From: DTHT01 sp037444625
GTDB lineage: Bacteria; Acidobacteriota; Terriglobia; Bryobacterales; Bryobacteraceae
DNA: 64,000 nucleotides
Assembly (NCBI GenBank): GCA_037444625.1
Contig: JBBIMA010000018.1
Coordinates: 1-64,000 of the forward strand
Reading direction: 5' to 3'
Every line of letters starts with the position of its first letter. Within the stretch, counting starts at the first letter, position 1. The notes beneath the pieces were generated by a model that was given only the letters and a program-made list of their open reading frames with translations, was not told the DNA's origin and made no database searches. Position numbers and translations under genes: made by a program. This document shows positions 40,115 to 48,447 of this stretch, piece after piece.

Positions 40115-40474
40115 ATGCCGGTATCCAGGCTCGTGCAGTTGATCCGCCGCGCCAAGCCCCTGACCCTCGAGGAAGGCCTGAACATCCTCAAGCGGGATCA
40201 TTACCGCTGCCAGTACTGCGGTCTGGACGGCGCGGCCAGCTTCGAGAACTACCTGGTGATGTCGGTGGATTTCGTCGTACCGCGGGCCAAAGGCGGCAAG
40301 AAGGAGCCGCGCAACCTGGTGGCCGCCTGCCGCCCGTGCAATCTCCTCAAGGGCCGCCGCTCCTTCCACAGCTTCGAGGAGGCTAAAGCTTACGTGCTCA
40401 AGCGCCGCGAGGAACTGCGCAAGGAGTGGGAATCCCGGATGGCGCGCTTGAAGGGCCACCGGGCGGCCGGCTAG
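40115..40474 (+). CDS. HNH-type nuclease-like protein, first His replaced
   Basis: 119 residues with an HNH/ββα-metal frame: CQYC (Cys32, Cys35), VDFVVPRAKGG (residues 51-61), RNLVAACRPCNLLKG (Asn67, Cys72, Cys75, Asn76). In active HNH enzymes the position after the Asp is usually His (DH); here it is Phe53, so catalysis may be lost or changed while zinc binding by the four cysteines remains. The C-terminus is a basic helix. ATG 40115 has GGGAGG upstream and a TACTAT about 25 bases before. No restriction or phage genes are adjacent. Confidence 0.85.
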   Translation: MPVSRLVQLIRRAKPLTLEEGLNILKRDHYRCQYCGLDGAASFENYLVMSVDFVVPRAKGGKKEPRNLVAACRPCNLLKGRRSFHSFEEAKAYVLKRREELRKEWESRMARLKGHRAAG

Positions 40475-40537
40475 CCGGCCGGGGCGCGCTGCTCCACCCG
40501 CCTCTCCCGGGCGGGGCGGTTCCCCCCGCCCGCGGCG

Positions 40538-40543
40538 TACAAT
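40538..40543 (+). promoter_or_regulatory. -10-like TACAAT, leaderless start of sulfatase gene
   Basis: TACAAT ends 7 bases before ATG 40551; the spacer AGCGCCG holds no ribosome site. Confidence 0.5.
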
Positions 40544-40550
40544 AGCGCCG

Positions 40551-42035
40551 ATGCTCACCCGCCGCCAGTTCTGCGCTGCGCCGGTCATCTTCGCCCGCAG
40601 GCCGCCGGAGCGCCCCAACTTCCTCTTCCTCATCTCCGACGACCACGCGGGCTATGTGCTGGGGGCGGACGGCGACCGCCTGGCGCGCACTCCCAACCTG
40701 GACCGCCTCGCCGCCCAGGGCGTTCGTTTCGCCCGCCATTATTGCAACGCGCCGGTGTGCACCCCTTCCCGCCAGTCGTTTCTCACCGGCCTGATGCCCC
40801 ACGCCGTCGGGGTTACCGTGCTCCGAACCGCCCTCCGCGAGGACCAGCCTACTTTGGCCCGGCAGTTGCGCGCCGCCGGTTACTCGACCGCCGTCTTCGG
40901 CAAGATGCATTTCAACCGCCCTCCCGCCCCGGGCCAGCACGGCTTCCAGCTCGTGATGACCGAGGCGGCCGTGGCCGAGGGCTGGAACCGCGAGGTGCGC
41001 CCGCGCCCCGTCCCGCCGGAGATCAAGACCAAGCCCCCCTGGCGGCCCTTCAAAGATCCGGCGCGCATCTGGCTCAACGCCGACAAACTTCCTTTCCCGC
41101 GTTATGACGAAGAGATGCGCGGCACTTACATCGCCCGCCGGGCCGCACGCTTCCTGGAGGAACACCAAGGCGGGCCTTTCGCCCTCTGGGTCAGTTTTCA
41201 GGAGCCGCATTCGCCCTTCGATTTCCCGGTGGAGGACCGCGACCTGTTCGATCCCGCACGCTTCTCCCCGCCCCCGGTGGGACCGGAGGACGCCTGGCAG
41301 ATCCCGCTCATCTTTCGCGGACTGAGCGAGCGCGACAAACAGGGCATCATCGCCGCCTACTATACTTCCGTAGCTTTCCTGGACCGGAACATCGGCCGCG
41401 TGCTGGAGGCGCTCCGGCGGACGGGGCTGGAGCGCAACACTCTGGTCGTCTACATGGGCGACAACGGCTATTGCCTGGGGCATCACGGGCGCTTCGAGAA
41501 GCACTGCTGCTACGAACCGGCCATCCGCATTCCGCTGCTGGTGCGCCGGCCGGGTCGCACCCGCCCGGCCGTGGTGCGCGATCTCACCGAAGCCGTGGAC
41601 ATCGCCCCCACGGTGCTCGATCTGCTGGGAGTCGAGCCGCTTCCCAACCCGCACGGGCGGAGCCTCCGTCCCTATCTGGAAGGCCGCCGGCCGGCACAGC
41701 CGCGCGACTACATCTTCAGCGAGTATCTGGAAAACGAAGAGGCCTGCGTCCGCACCGCCCGCTTCAAGCTGGTCTTCTGCTCCGGCCGGCGGGAGCGCCA
41801 GGACGGCTACCGGACCGACCGCCCCACGCCCGGGCGCTGGATCCGGCTCTACGACCTGGAGGCCGATCCCGGCGAGTTCACCGACGTTGCGGGGAAGTAT
41901 CCCGAGCAGGCGGCTCACTTGCAACGCCTGATGCTGGAGCATTTCCGCCGGACGCATCCCGAGGCGGCCGCCGAGCCCAAGGGACTCTCGGTTCCCGAAG
42001 CGATCGAGTTTTACCTTCGCCCGCGCGACGCTTAG
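40551..42035 (+). CDS. Exported sulfatase
   Basis: 494-residue type I sulfatase of the alkaline-phosphatase superfamily. The active-site motif is CTPSR with Cys70, the residue converted to formylglycine. Metal ligands lie in NFLFLISDDHAG and in MGDNGYCLGHHGRFEKH. The N-terminus (MLTRRQFCAAPVIFARR) has a twin arginine and a short apolar stretch, suggesting Tat export. It should remove sulfate esters from polysaccharides. No sulfatase-maturing enzyme lies in the window. It begins 7 bases after a TACAAT, so it is probably leaderless. Confidence 0.93.
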   Translation: MLTRRQFCAAPVIFARRPPERPNFLFLISDDHAGYVLGADGDRLARTPNLDRLAAQGVRFARHYCNAPVCTPSRQSFLTGLMPHAVGVTVLRTALREDQPTLARQLRAAGYSTAVFGKMHFNRPPAPGQHGFQLVMTEAAVAEGWNREVRPRPVPPEIKTKPPWRPFKDPARIWLNADKLPFPRYDEEMRGTYIARRAARFLEEHQGGPFALWVSFQEPHSPFDFPVEDRDLFDPARFSPPPVGPEDAWQIPLIFRGLSERDKQGIIAAYYTSVAFLDRNIGRVLEALRRTGLERNTLVVYMGDNGYCLGHHGRFEKHCCYEPAIRIPLLVRRPGRTRPAVVRDLTEAVDIAPTVLDLLGVEPLPNPHGRSLRPYLEGRRPAQPRDYIFSEYLENEEACVRTARFKLVFCSGRRERQDGYRTDRPTPGRWIRLYDLEADPGEFTDVAGKYPEQAAHLQRLMLEHFRRTHPEAAAEPKGLSVPEAIEFYLRPRDA

Positions 42036-42105
42036 CCCGACCCGAACTTCCCGGCATCCACGCCGCCTCAGGGCAGCCTGTCGAACCGCACCGCGCCCGG
42101 CGCGA

Positions 42106-42111
42106 TATACT
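42106..42111 (+). promoter_or_regulatory. -10-like TATACT, leaderless start of GH28 gene
   Basis: TATACT ends 8 bases before ATG 42120; no Shine-Dalgarno in the spacer GCCGCTTT. Confidence 0.5.
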
Positions 42112-42119
42112 GCCGCTTT

Positions 42120-43679
42120 ATGCTTTGGCCCGCAATCTTCACCGTGGCGTGGACCCTGGCGGCGGCGCCCGTCCCGGCGGTCCATAACGTCCGGGATTAC
42201 GGCGCCCGCGGCGACGGGCGCAGCAAAGACACGGCCGCCATCCAGAAGGCCCTGGACGCCGCGGCCCGCCAGGGCGGCGGCGTGGTTCTGCTGCCCCCCG
42301 GCACCTACCTTTCCGGGACCCTGCACCTGCGCAGCCGCGTGGCCCTGGAGATCGCCGCCGGGGCCACGCTGGCCGCCAGTCCCGAGGCGGCCGACTTCGA
42401 CAAGTACGAAGAGCTTCCCTTCAAACCGGTGGACGATCACGAGACCACCTACTTCCGCCACGCCCTGCTGGCCGGCGAGGACCTGGAGGACATCGCCCTC
42501 TACGGCGCGGGCGTGGTGGACGGCAACCGCTCCAAGCGCGGCGGACCCAAGCCCATCGCCCTGAAGCGCTGCCGGCGCGTCTCCCTGCGCGGCCTCACCG
42601 TCCGCAATTCGCCCAACTACGCGGTCAGCCTGCTCGGTTGCGAGGACGTCGAGCTGGAGGGCCTCCGCATCCTGAATTCCTACTGCGACGGCATTGATCC
42701 GGATTGCTCGCGTTTCGTCCGCATCTCGAACTGCTACGTGGATTCCTGGGACGACGCCATCGTGCTGAAGGCCAGCCAGGCGCTGGGCGAGCCCCGCCCC
42801 ACCGAGCACGTCACCGTCACCAACTGCGTGCTGCGCACCAGTTGCAACCATTTCAAGCTGGGCACCGAGAGCCGGGGTGACTTCCGCAATATCGTCCTGT
42901 CGAATTGCGTGATGCTGAACCGGGAGGCGGGACGCCCGGCCACCAGCGCCATCGCCTTGGAATCAGTGGACGGGGCGCGCATCGAGCGCGTGGCGATCTC
43001 GAACGTGGCGGTCCAAGGGGCCCGCACGCCGATCTTCCTGCGCCTGGGCAACCGGGGGCGGGGCATGCAGCCGCCGGTCCCCGGCGCCCTACAGGACGTC
43101 TCGATCGCGAACGTCTCCGCCGCGGGCGGCGTGCTGGCCAGCTCGATCACAGGACTGCCGGGCCATCCGGTTCGCAACATCAGCCTTTCCGATATCCGCA
43201 TCGCCATGGCCGGCGGAGGCAAGTTCGCCGGAACCGAGGTCCCCGAGCATCCCGCCAAGTATCCCGAGGCCAGCATGTTCGGCGAACTGCCCGCGCACAC
43301 CCTCTACGTGCGGCACGTCCAGGGACTCACCCTGCGCAACCTCAAGACCGGCTGGAGCCGTCCCGATGAGCGCCCCGCCCTGCTGTTGGACGACGTGCGC
43401 AGTTTCCAGATCCACGGCTTCCAGGCGGAGAGCGCCGCCGGTCCGCTGCCCCTCATCTGGTTAAAAGATTCAGCCGGCGGGCTGCTGAGCGGATCCCGCC
43501 TCGCGGCGCCCCTGGCCCTGTTCCTGCGCGTCAGCGGCCGCGCCAGCGGGGACATCAGCCTGGTGGGCAACGACCTGCGCCAGGCCCGTCGCCTGGTGGA
43601 CCTGGAGGGCGGCGCCGACCCGTTCGCGGTCGCCTCGACCGCCAACCTGACGGCCGGGAAGATCCCGCCCATAGACTGA
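42120..43679 (+). CDS. GH28 polygalacturonase-like enzyme
   Basis: 519 residues with a signal peptide (MLWPAIFTVAWTLAAAPVP). The right-handed beta-helix of family 28 begins with VRDYGARGDGRSKDTAAIQK. Catalytic-region motifs are NSYCDGIDPD (standing in for NTDG), DSWDDAIVLKA (the DD pair) and SCNHFKLGTES (the GHG region). It would hydrolyse galacturonan or rhamnogalacturonan linkages in the periplasm or outside. It follows the sulfatase by 84 bases and precedes a porin gene, consistent with pectin use. It has its own -10-like TATACT 8 bases before the ATG. Confidence 0.92.
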   Translation: MLWPAIFTVAWTLAAAPVPAVHNVRDYGARGDGRSKDTAAIQKALDAAARQGGGVVLLPPGTYLSGTLHLRSRVALEIAAGATLAASPEAADFDKYEELPFKPVDDHETTYFRHALLAGEDLEDIALYGAGVVDGNRSKRGGPKPIALKRCRRVSLRGLTVRNSPNYAVSLLGCEDVELEGLRILNSYCDGIDPDCSRFVRISNCYVDSWDDAIVLKASQALGEPRPTEHVTVTNCVLRTSCNHFKLGTESRGDFRNIVLSNCVMLNREAGRPATSAIALESVDGARIERVAISNVAVQGARTPIFLRLGNRGRGMQPPVPGALQDVSIANVSAAGGVLASSITGLPGHPVRNISLSDIRIAMAGGGKFAGTEVPEHPAKYPEASMFGELPAHTLYVRHVQGLTLRNLKTGWSRPDERPALLLDDVRSFQIHGFQAESAAGPLPLIWLKDSAGGLLSGSRLAAPLALFLRVSGRASGDISLVGNDLRQARRLVDLEGGADPFAVASTANLTAGKIPPID

Positions 43680-43697
43680 CCTCTGGGGGCACCCGAG

Positions 43698-44873
43698 TTG
43701 CGCCGCCTGCTTCCGCTGATGTTCGCCGCCTGCACCCCGCTCGTCCCCCAGGCCATTCAGACGCCGGGCCTCCAGGAGTGGCGTTTCGGCGCCGGCATCC
43801 AGTTCACGGGCATTTACACCTACCGAACCTACGCCGACCTGGACGGCGACGGGCGCCTGGAGCCGGTGGACGATCGTTTCGACCTAGGCGCCCGCCGGGC
43901 CCGCTTCACCTTGAACGGCCGGATCCGCGAGGACCTGGATTTCCGGATCATTTTCTACTACGACAACATCGGGCGCGACCGCTTGACCGGCACTCGCGGC
44001 ACCCCCAACGAGAGCAACGTGGGCATCTGGGACGCCTTCTGGAGCTGGCACGCCCATTCCTCCTGGGCTCATGTCACCATCGGTTATTTCCGCCCTTAGA
44101 TCGGCCGCGAACATCTCACCTCCGGTTTTCAGACTAACTCCAACATGGACAAACTCCCCACCCAAATTTACCTTCGCAACCACGTCATCGGACGCTCTAA
44201 CGGAAGGGAAACCGGAATCAATTTGGGCGGATTGTATCTCGGCCGGGGTTGGAGCTTGAACTACAATGCAGGCTTTTTCGACACCAGTCACGAAAAGGTC
44301 ACCGGCCAGGCTTACGGCGCCGCCCGCTGGTCGCCCCTATGGACCGCTCGCGCCGCCCTGACCCTGGGCGATCCCGAGATGAGCCACTACGGCCTCGACT
44401 ACCAGATCAATTACTTCGGCCGGCGGCGGGGCATTACCGGAGCCTTCAATTACTCCCGGCAAGGCCGCACCAACGTCTTCCTTAAGAACGAACTGGCGGG
44501 TCTGGACCTGCTGGCTAACTACCGGAACCTGAATTTCGACGCCGAATGCGAGTGGATGAGGCGCCGGCGCCCGGACGGCGCGCGCTATACCGATCGCGTA
44601 TGGCACCTGCGGGCCGGTTACAACCTTCCGGCCCGGGGAACGTGGCTGGAGCCCGTGCTGGCCGTCATGCATTTCACAGGCGGCCCGCTCTCCCCCTGGG
44701 CCGACGGGCGCGACCGCCTGCTGGAGACGGGCCTGAACTGGTATGTCCGCCAGACACGGATCAAGTTCAACCTGCATTACACCCGCCAGCGGGGCCGGCC
44801 CCTCTCCAGCTACGATGACGGCAAGCTCCGGCGCGGCGACATGGTGGGACTCGGCATCCAGTTCGTCTACTGA
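43698..44873 (+). pseudogene. OprO/OprP-type porin with in-frame amber codon
   Basis: One continuous frame of 392 codons encodes a beta-barrel porin resembling phosphate-selective OprO/OprP proteins, broken only by TAG at 44097-44099. The first part (133 residues) has a signal peptide and RRARFTLNGRIREDLDFRII; the second resumes directly with IGREHLTSGFQTNSNMDKL and ends in the typical outer-membrane terminal aromatic (GLGIQFVY). The context YFRP-stop-IGREHLTS is the porin FRPQ-x-GRE region, so the TAG most simply replaces CAG (Gln) by one C-to-T change. Start is TTG 43698 after GGGGG. The rest shows no decay, so recent mutation, sequencing error or readthrough are all possible. Confidence 0.82.
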
Positions 44874-44897
44874 AGCCGGGGCGCTGGGCAGGCCGGC

Positions 44898-45434
44898 TTA
44901 TCGGGCCGCCGGCGCCGAGCGGACCAGAATCACCGAGCGCACCCGCGACACCGAACCGGGCGGGCGCGCCACCCGAGCCCGGAGCAGGACCTGAACTCCC
45001 TGGGCGGCCCCCGGCAGCCATCCGAAACTGATCAACTCGGCGGGCGCAGGTTTCTCCCGATCCTCGGGAACCGCCTCCCAGCGCCCGAATTCCTCGGCGA
45101 GCGCCCCCAGGGTGAGCCCGGTTTGCGCCCTCAGAATCAGAGTCGCCCGGACCACCGGCGCCTCGGGATCGTGGTCCGCCGCCAGGACCAACTCGGCCCG
45201 CTCGGCCTCCCCGGTCTTCCAGCTCAGCTCGGCCTGATTGGGCGGCTGCGGCCGCAGCTCCCCGCCGAAACGCTGCTGAAGCTCGCGGGAGCGGACCTCG
45301 CTTTGCCCCAGAGCGACCACCCACTGCCGAACCCACTGCGCGTTCATCGCCGATTCACTCCTTTGCCCGAGGCCCGCCGGTGGCGGCGCCGCCAGCACCG
45401 CCAAGGCCCCCATCCACCAACCGGCCTTCACCAT
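44898..45434 (-). CDS. Secreted protein of unknown function, coupled to HEGRH protein
   Basis: 178 residues beginning MVKAGWWMGALAVLAAPPPA, a signal peptide. The mature part is mixed alpha/beta, with TLILRAQTGLTLGALAEEFG and LPGAAQGVQVLLRARVARPP. No family is recognised. ATG 45434 overlaps the stop of the upstream 449-residue gene (ATGGTGA), so the two are translated as a pair. By position it could be an accessory, chaperone or immunity-type partner of that protein; this is inference only. Confidence 0.7.
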   Translation of the reverse strand: MVKAGWWMGALAVLAAPPPAGLGQRSESAMNAQWVRQWVVALGQSEVRSRELQQRFGGELRPQPPNQAELSWKTGEAERAELVLAADHDPEAPVVRATLILRAQTGLTLGALAEEFGRWEAVPEDREKPAPAELISFGWLPGAAQGVQVLLRARVARPPGSVSRVRSVILVRSAPAAR

Positions 45435-46777
45435 TTGTCGTCTATGATCTTCTCCAGGGCGAAGGCGTCCTTCTCCAAGGGCCGGTCCTTGTATGGCAAG
45501 CTGTACTGGCTCAGCGGCCCCTTGCCGTACTTGGCGTCGAACCACTCCTTGGCCTTCTGGTAGTTATCGCAGGGCGCGCCGGCGGCCTGCCCGGCCTGAG
45601 CCGCCGCGTCACTTACCGCCCCCTGAGCCTGCGCCGCCGCCTGCTCAAGCTGCGCCGCCGCACCCTTCACCGCGCCCTCAGCCTGCGAGGCCGCGTCTTT
45701 GGCCGCCTGCTCGGCCTGCGGCAAGTGACTCCCCAGGGCCTGCGCGACCTGCGGCAGCGGGTTCTTGGCCGCCTGCTCGGCCACCTCGGCCGGAATGTTC
45801 ATGGCCTTGTGGGTCGCGCTCTCCAAGGTTCGCATGGCCTCGGCGGTGGCGCCCTCGGCCGCTCGGAACTGGGCCGCCTTGAAGTACTGCTCGATGTGCC
45901 GGCCCTCGTGCATCATGGTCTTGGCCAGTTCCTTCTGGTCGAACTCGCTCAGAGGGCTCTTCTCGAACAGATGGCCGTTAAAGACCATGCCCCAACCGGC
46001 GGCGTCGGCCATGCCGAACAGGGTGGGCGGGTCGTCCCAGCCGGCGGCCGCATCCACGGACCGGCTGATGGTCGGCACGGGGATGCCCAGGTCCCTGAAT
46101 TGCTTTTCCTGTAGCTTCTTGACCGCCTCGAAGCGCTCCTCCGGTTTGAGGTTGTCCCAGTTGTCGGCCACCTGGGACTTGAAGTCTTTGACGAAGCCTT
46201 CGATTTGGGCCGGATCGGCGAAGCCCTTGCCCATGCAAAGATCGTCGGCCTTGGCGGCCGTCTGCTTGCAGCCTTCGACGATAGCCCCCACCGGCTTGTT
46301 GCCGAAATTCTGGGCGGCGTCGGTCAGGGCCTTGCCGAGAGCCGCCGCCGAAGCGGCCAGTTGCTTTCCCGTGGCAGCCAGCGCTCCCTGGGCCTGGCCG
46401 AGCAAGTTCCTGCCTTCAGCCTCCAGCGCCCGCGCCCGCCCCAGCGCCTCGTCCGCCAGGCGGTTGACCCTGGCGCCGGCGTCTCTGAGCGCCGGATCGT
46501 TCAGGATCGAGGAGGCCCATCCCAGGGCCGCGTTCCGGTCGAAATCCCGGCCGAAGGCGGACATCACGTCGGCGTACTTGCAAATGTCGCGCTCGGCCAG
46601 GATCTGGTAAGAGCGCGCCTTCTGGATCGCCTCTTGGACGGCTTCTCGGACCGCCGCCTCGCCCAGGCCCGCATACTGCTCGGGGAAAAACTCGCGCAAA
46701 TGCGAGCCCATCCGCTGCTGGAAATCCCGCTCGGCCGCCTGCGCCAATTGGGTCATCTGCTCGGGTCGGATGTTCAT
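45428..46777 (-). CDS. Putative HExxH metallopeptidase / effector-like protein
   Basis: 449 residues without a signal peptide. Residues 1-110 form a helical domain (MNIRPEQMTQLAQAAERDFQ, KARSYQILAERDICKYAD, FGRDFD, WASSILNDPALRD) resembling the N-terminal domain I recall from proteins encoded with type VI secretion or PAAR/VgrG genes. Residues 285-305 hold a zinc-peptidase motif: H290-E291-G-R-H294 in TMMHEGRHIEQYFKAA, which recalls the DUF4157-type HExxH peptidases of contractile-injection effectors. Residues about 330-400 are Ala/Gln-rich coiled coil with repeats like AEQAAKDAA. TATAAT (minus, + 46804-46809) lies upstream. No secretion machine is in the window. Function is unproven. Confidence 0.72.
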   Translation of the reverse strand: MNIRPEQMTQLAQAAERDFQQRMGSHLREFFPEQYAGLGEAAVREAVQEAIQKARSYQILAERDICKYADVMSAFGRDFDRNAALGWASSILNDPALRDAGARVNRLADEALGRARALEAEGRNLLGQAQGALAATGKQLAASAAALGKALTDAAQNFGNKPVGAIVEGCKQTAAKADDLCMGKGFADPAQIEGFVKDFKSQVADNWDNLKPEERFEAVKKLQEKQFRDLGIPVPTISRSVDAAAGWDDPPTLFGMADAAGWGMVFNGHLFEKSPLSEFDQKELAKTMMHEGRHIEQYFKAAQFRAAEGATAEAMRTLESATHKAMNIPAEVAEQAAKNPLPQVAQALGSHLPQAEQAAKDAASQAEGAVKGAAAQLEQAAAQAQGAVSDAAAQAGQAAGAPCDNYQKAKEWFDAKYGKGPLSQYSLPYKDRPLEKDAFALEKIIDDKW

Positions 46778-46803
46778 CGCGCCGCCCCTGCCGGTTCTGC
46801 GAC

Positions 46804-46809
46804 ATTATA
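46804..46809 (-). promoter_or_regulatory. -10 TATAAT of the HEGRH-protein gene
   Basis: Perfect TATAAT on the minus strand 26 bases before ATG 46777, leaving a short leader containing AGGGGCGG. Confidence 0.45.
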
Positions 46810-46870
46810 CACAACCGCCCGGGAGGACGCGTGCGCCCCGGGGGACCAGCCGGCCGGCGCCGCCTTGAAT

Positions 46871-46876
46871 TATGCT
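46871..46876 (+). promoter_or_regulatory. -10-like TATGCT, near-leaderless start of epimerase gene
   Basis: TATGCT ends 7 bases before ATG 46884. An alternative in-frame ATG at 46872 lies within this hexamer and is therefore unlikely as start. Confidence 0.45.
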
Positions 46877-46883
46877 GGGAGCC

Positions 46884-47960
46884 ATGGCCGAGACCATCTA
46901 TCAGAACCGGCGCGCCGTGCAGTTGGAGAACGGGCTGTTGAGGGTCACCCTACTGGTCGAAGGCGGGCACGTGGCCGAAATCCGGGATCTGGCCGGCGGG
47001 GTGAATCCCTTGTGGACGCCGCCCTGGCCCTCGATCGAACCCTCCGGTTACGATCCCGACCGGCACCCGGAGTACGGCCGGAATGCCGAGAGCCGGCTGC
47101 TGGCCGGAATCATGGGCCACAACCTCTGTATGGATATCTTCGGCGGCCCCTCCGAGGAGGAAGCGGCCGCCGGTCTGCCCGTGCACGGGGAGGCCTCGGT
47201 GGCGCCCTACCGCGTGGAGGCGGCAGAGGGCGAGCTGAGGGCGGAGGCCGAGTTGCCCGAAGCGCGGCTGCGGCTGCAAAGGACGCTGCGCCTGGCGCCG
47301 GGGGCCCGCCTGGTGGAATTCACGGAAACGGTCGAAAATGTTTCCGCCACCGACCGCCCCATCGCCTGGACCCAGCACGTCACCCTCGGCCCTCCCTTCC
47401 TGGCCAAAGGCCGCACCCAGTTCCGCGCCTCCGCCACCCGCTCGAAGGTCTTCGAGTCCGCCTTCTGCCCGGCCGGCGACCACTTGCTGGCCGGCGCGGA
47501 GTTCGACTGGCCTTGGGCGCCCCTGCGGCAGGGCGGCCTCACCGACTTGCGCATCTTCACCGACGCCCCGGTCTCCGGCGCCTTAACAACCCACCTGATC
47601 GATCCGGCCCGGGAGCAGGCCTTATTCCTGGACTGGTCGCCTGAGTCCCGCCTGGCCTTCGGCTACGTCTGGAAACAGGCTGATTTTCCCTGGCTGGGCA
47701 TCTGGGAGGAAAACCACAGCCGGCTGACTCCCCCTTGGAACGGGCGCACCCTCACCCGCGGCATGGAGTTCGGCGTCTCCCCCATGCCCGAGACCCGGCG
47801 GGCAATGATCAGCCGGGGCAGCCTGTTCGGTGTCCCAGCCTACCGCTGGATTCCGGCCCGCAGCCGGGTGGAAGTCCGCTACTGCGCCTTCCTGATTCCC
47901 GCACCGGCCCTCCCGGAGGAGGCGGTCTGGGAGGGCGGCGATCGGCTGCGCCTGGAATGA
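46884..47960 (+). CDS. Aldose-1-epimerase-like (galactose mutarotase fold) protein
   Basis: 358 residues starting MAETIYQNRRAVQLENGLLR. The beta-sandwich pattern fits the galactose-mutarotase-like superfamily: VTLLVEGGHVAEIRD, RLQRTLRLAPGARLVEFTET, ENVSATDRPIAWTQHVTLGPPF, and a late IWEENHSRL. No signal peptide, so cytosolic. It probably acts on a hexose or modified sugar, but the conserved His and Glu residues of true mutarotases cannot be assigned with certainty. The in-frame ATG at 46872 is rejected because it lies in the -10 hexamer. Divergent from the HEGRH protein. Confidence 0.78.
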   Translation: MAETIYQNRRAVQLENGLLRVTLLVEGGHVAEIRDLAGGVNPLWTPPWPSIEPSGYDPDRHPEYGRNAESRLLAGIMGHNLCMDIFGGPSEEEAAAGLPVHGEASVAPYRVEAAEGELRAEAELPEARLRLQRTLRLAPGARLVEFTETVENVSATDRPIAWTQHVTLGPPFLAKGRTQFRASATRSKVFESAFCPAGDHLLAGAEFDWPWAPLRQGGLTDLRIFTDAPVSGALTTHLIDPAREQALFLDWSPESRLAFGYVWKQADFPWLGIWEENHSRLTPPWNGRTLTRGMEFGVSPMPETRRAMISRGSLFGVPAYRWIPARSRVEVRYCAFLIPAPALPEEAVWEGGDRLRLE

Positions 47961-48037
47961 GCGGCCCCCGGCGCGGGAAACATTTGGTTGACGCGGCTTC
48001 CGCCCGGTCCCTACAATGAAGGGAGCAAGGAGGCCCT

Positions 48038-48208
48038 ATGCTGCGGTCAATTGGGTTGCCTGAGCTGCTCATCATCTTGGGCGTCGCCGTCCTGCTGTTC
48101 GGCGGCAAGAAGATTCCCGAGGTGGCCAAGGGCTTGGGCGAAGGCATTCGGAATTTCAAGACCGCCTTGAAAGGCGAAGAGAAGCCCGAAGAAAAAAAGC
48201 AGGCGTAG
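48038..48208 (+). CDS. tatA: Sec-independent translocase subunit TatA
   Basis: 56 residues: MLRSIGLPELLIILGVAVLL (membrane helix), FGGKKIPEVAKGLGEG (the FG hinge and amphipathic helix), then a charged Lys/Glu-rich tail. This is a complete TatA/TatE-type protein forming the Tat pore. AGGAGG precedes ATG 48038 and a TACAAT -10 lies at 48012-48017. tatB and tatC are not adjacent. It matters here because several window products carry twin-arginine leaders. A longer frame in this stretch (47988-48170) is a shadow. Confidence 0.93.
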   Translation: MLRSIGLPELLIILGVAVLLFGGKKIPEVAKGLGEGIRNFKTALKGEEKPEEKKQA

Positions 48209-48391
48209 GCTTCCGGCGGCGGCTCGCACTTCGAGCCGCTCTGGATTCGGGTTCCCACCGATAGGTTCCCCGGGGCTGCGGCCCCGGCTCTCAGCCCTGC
48301 CGGCATCCAGCGGGCAGGGCCGTCCCGGCACCGGAAATCCCGGCTCAGCAAGAGAGGCGCCGGCAAGCAGGGCGCGCGCCCTCGCCCAACG
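48209..48391. other. Non-coding stretch after tatA
   Basis: About 180 GC-rich bases before the terminator; no gene, RNA or repeat recognised. Confidence 0.4.
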
Positions 48392-48422
48392 AAAAACCCC
48401 GCGCCGGGGGCGCGGGGTTTTT
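48392..48422. terminator. Bidirectional Rho-independent terminator
   Basis: Perfect 14-bp stem: AAAAACCCCGCGCC (48392-48405), loop GGG, GGCGCGGGGTTTTT (48409-48422). A-tract and T-tract give function on both strands: it ends HU transcription (stop at 48448, minus) and could stop tatA reads. Confidence 0.92.
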
Positions 48423-48447
48423 CAGGCTTGGCTTTCCGCGCGTTGCG

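Noticed and set aside
40398..42851. 817-codon minus-strand frame opposite the sulfatase and GH28 genes
   Set aside because: Shadow of two well-supported genes.
46872..46883. ATG 46872 as epimerase start
   Set aside because: It lies within the TATGCT hexamer and would not be on the transcript.
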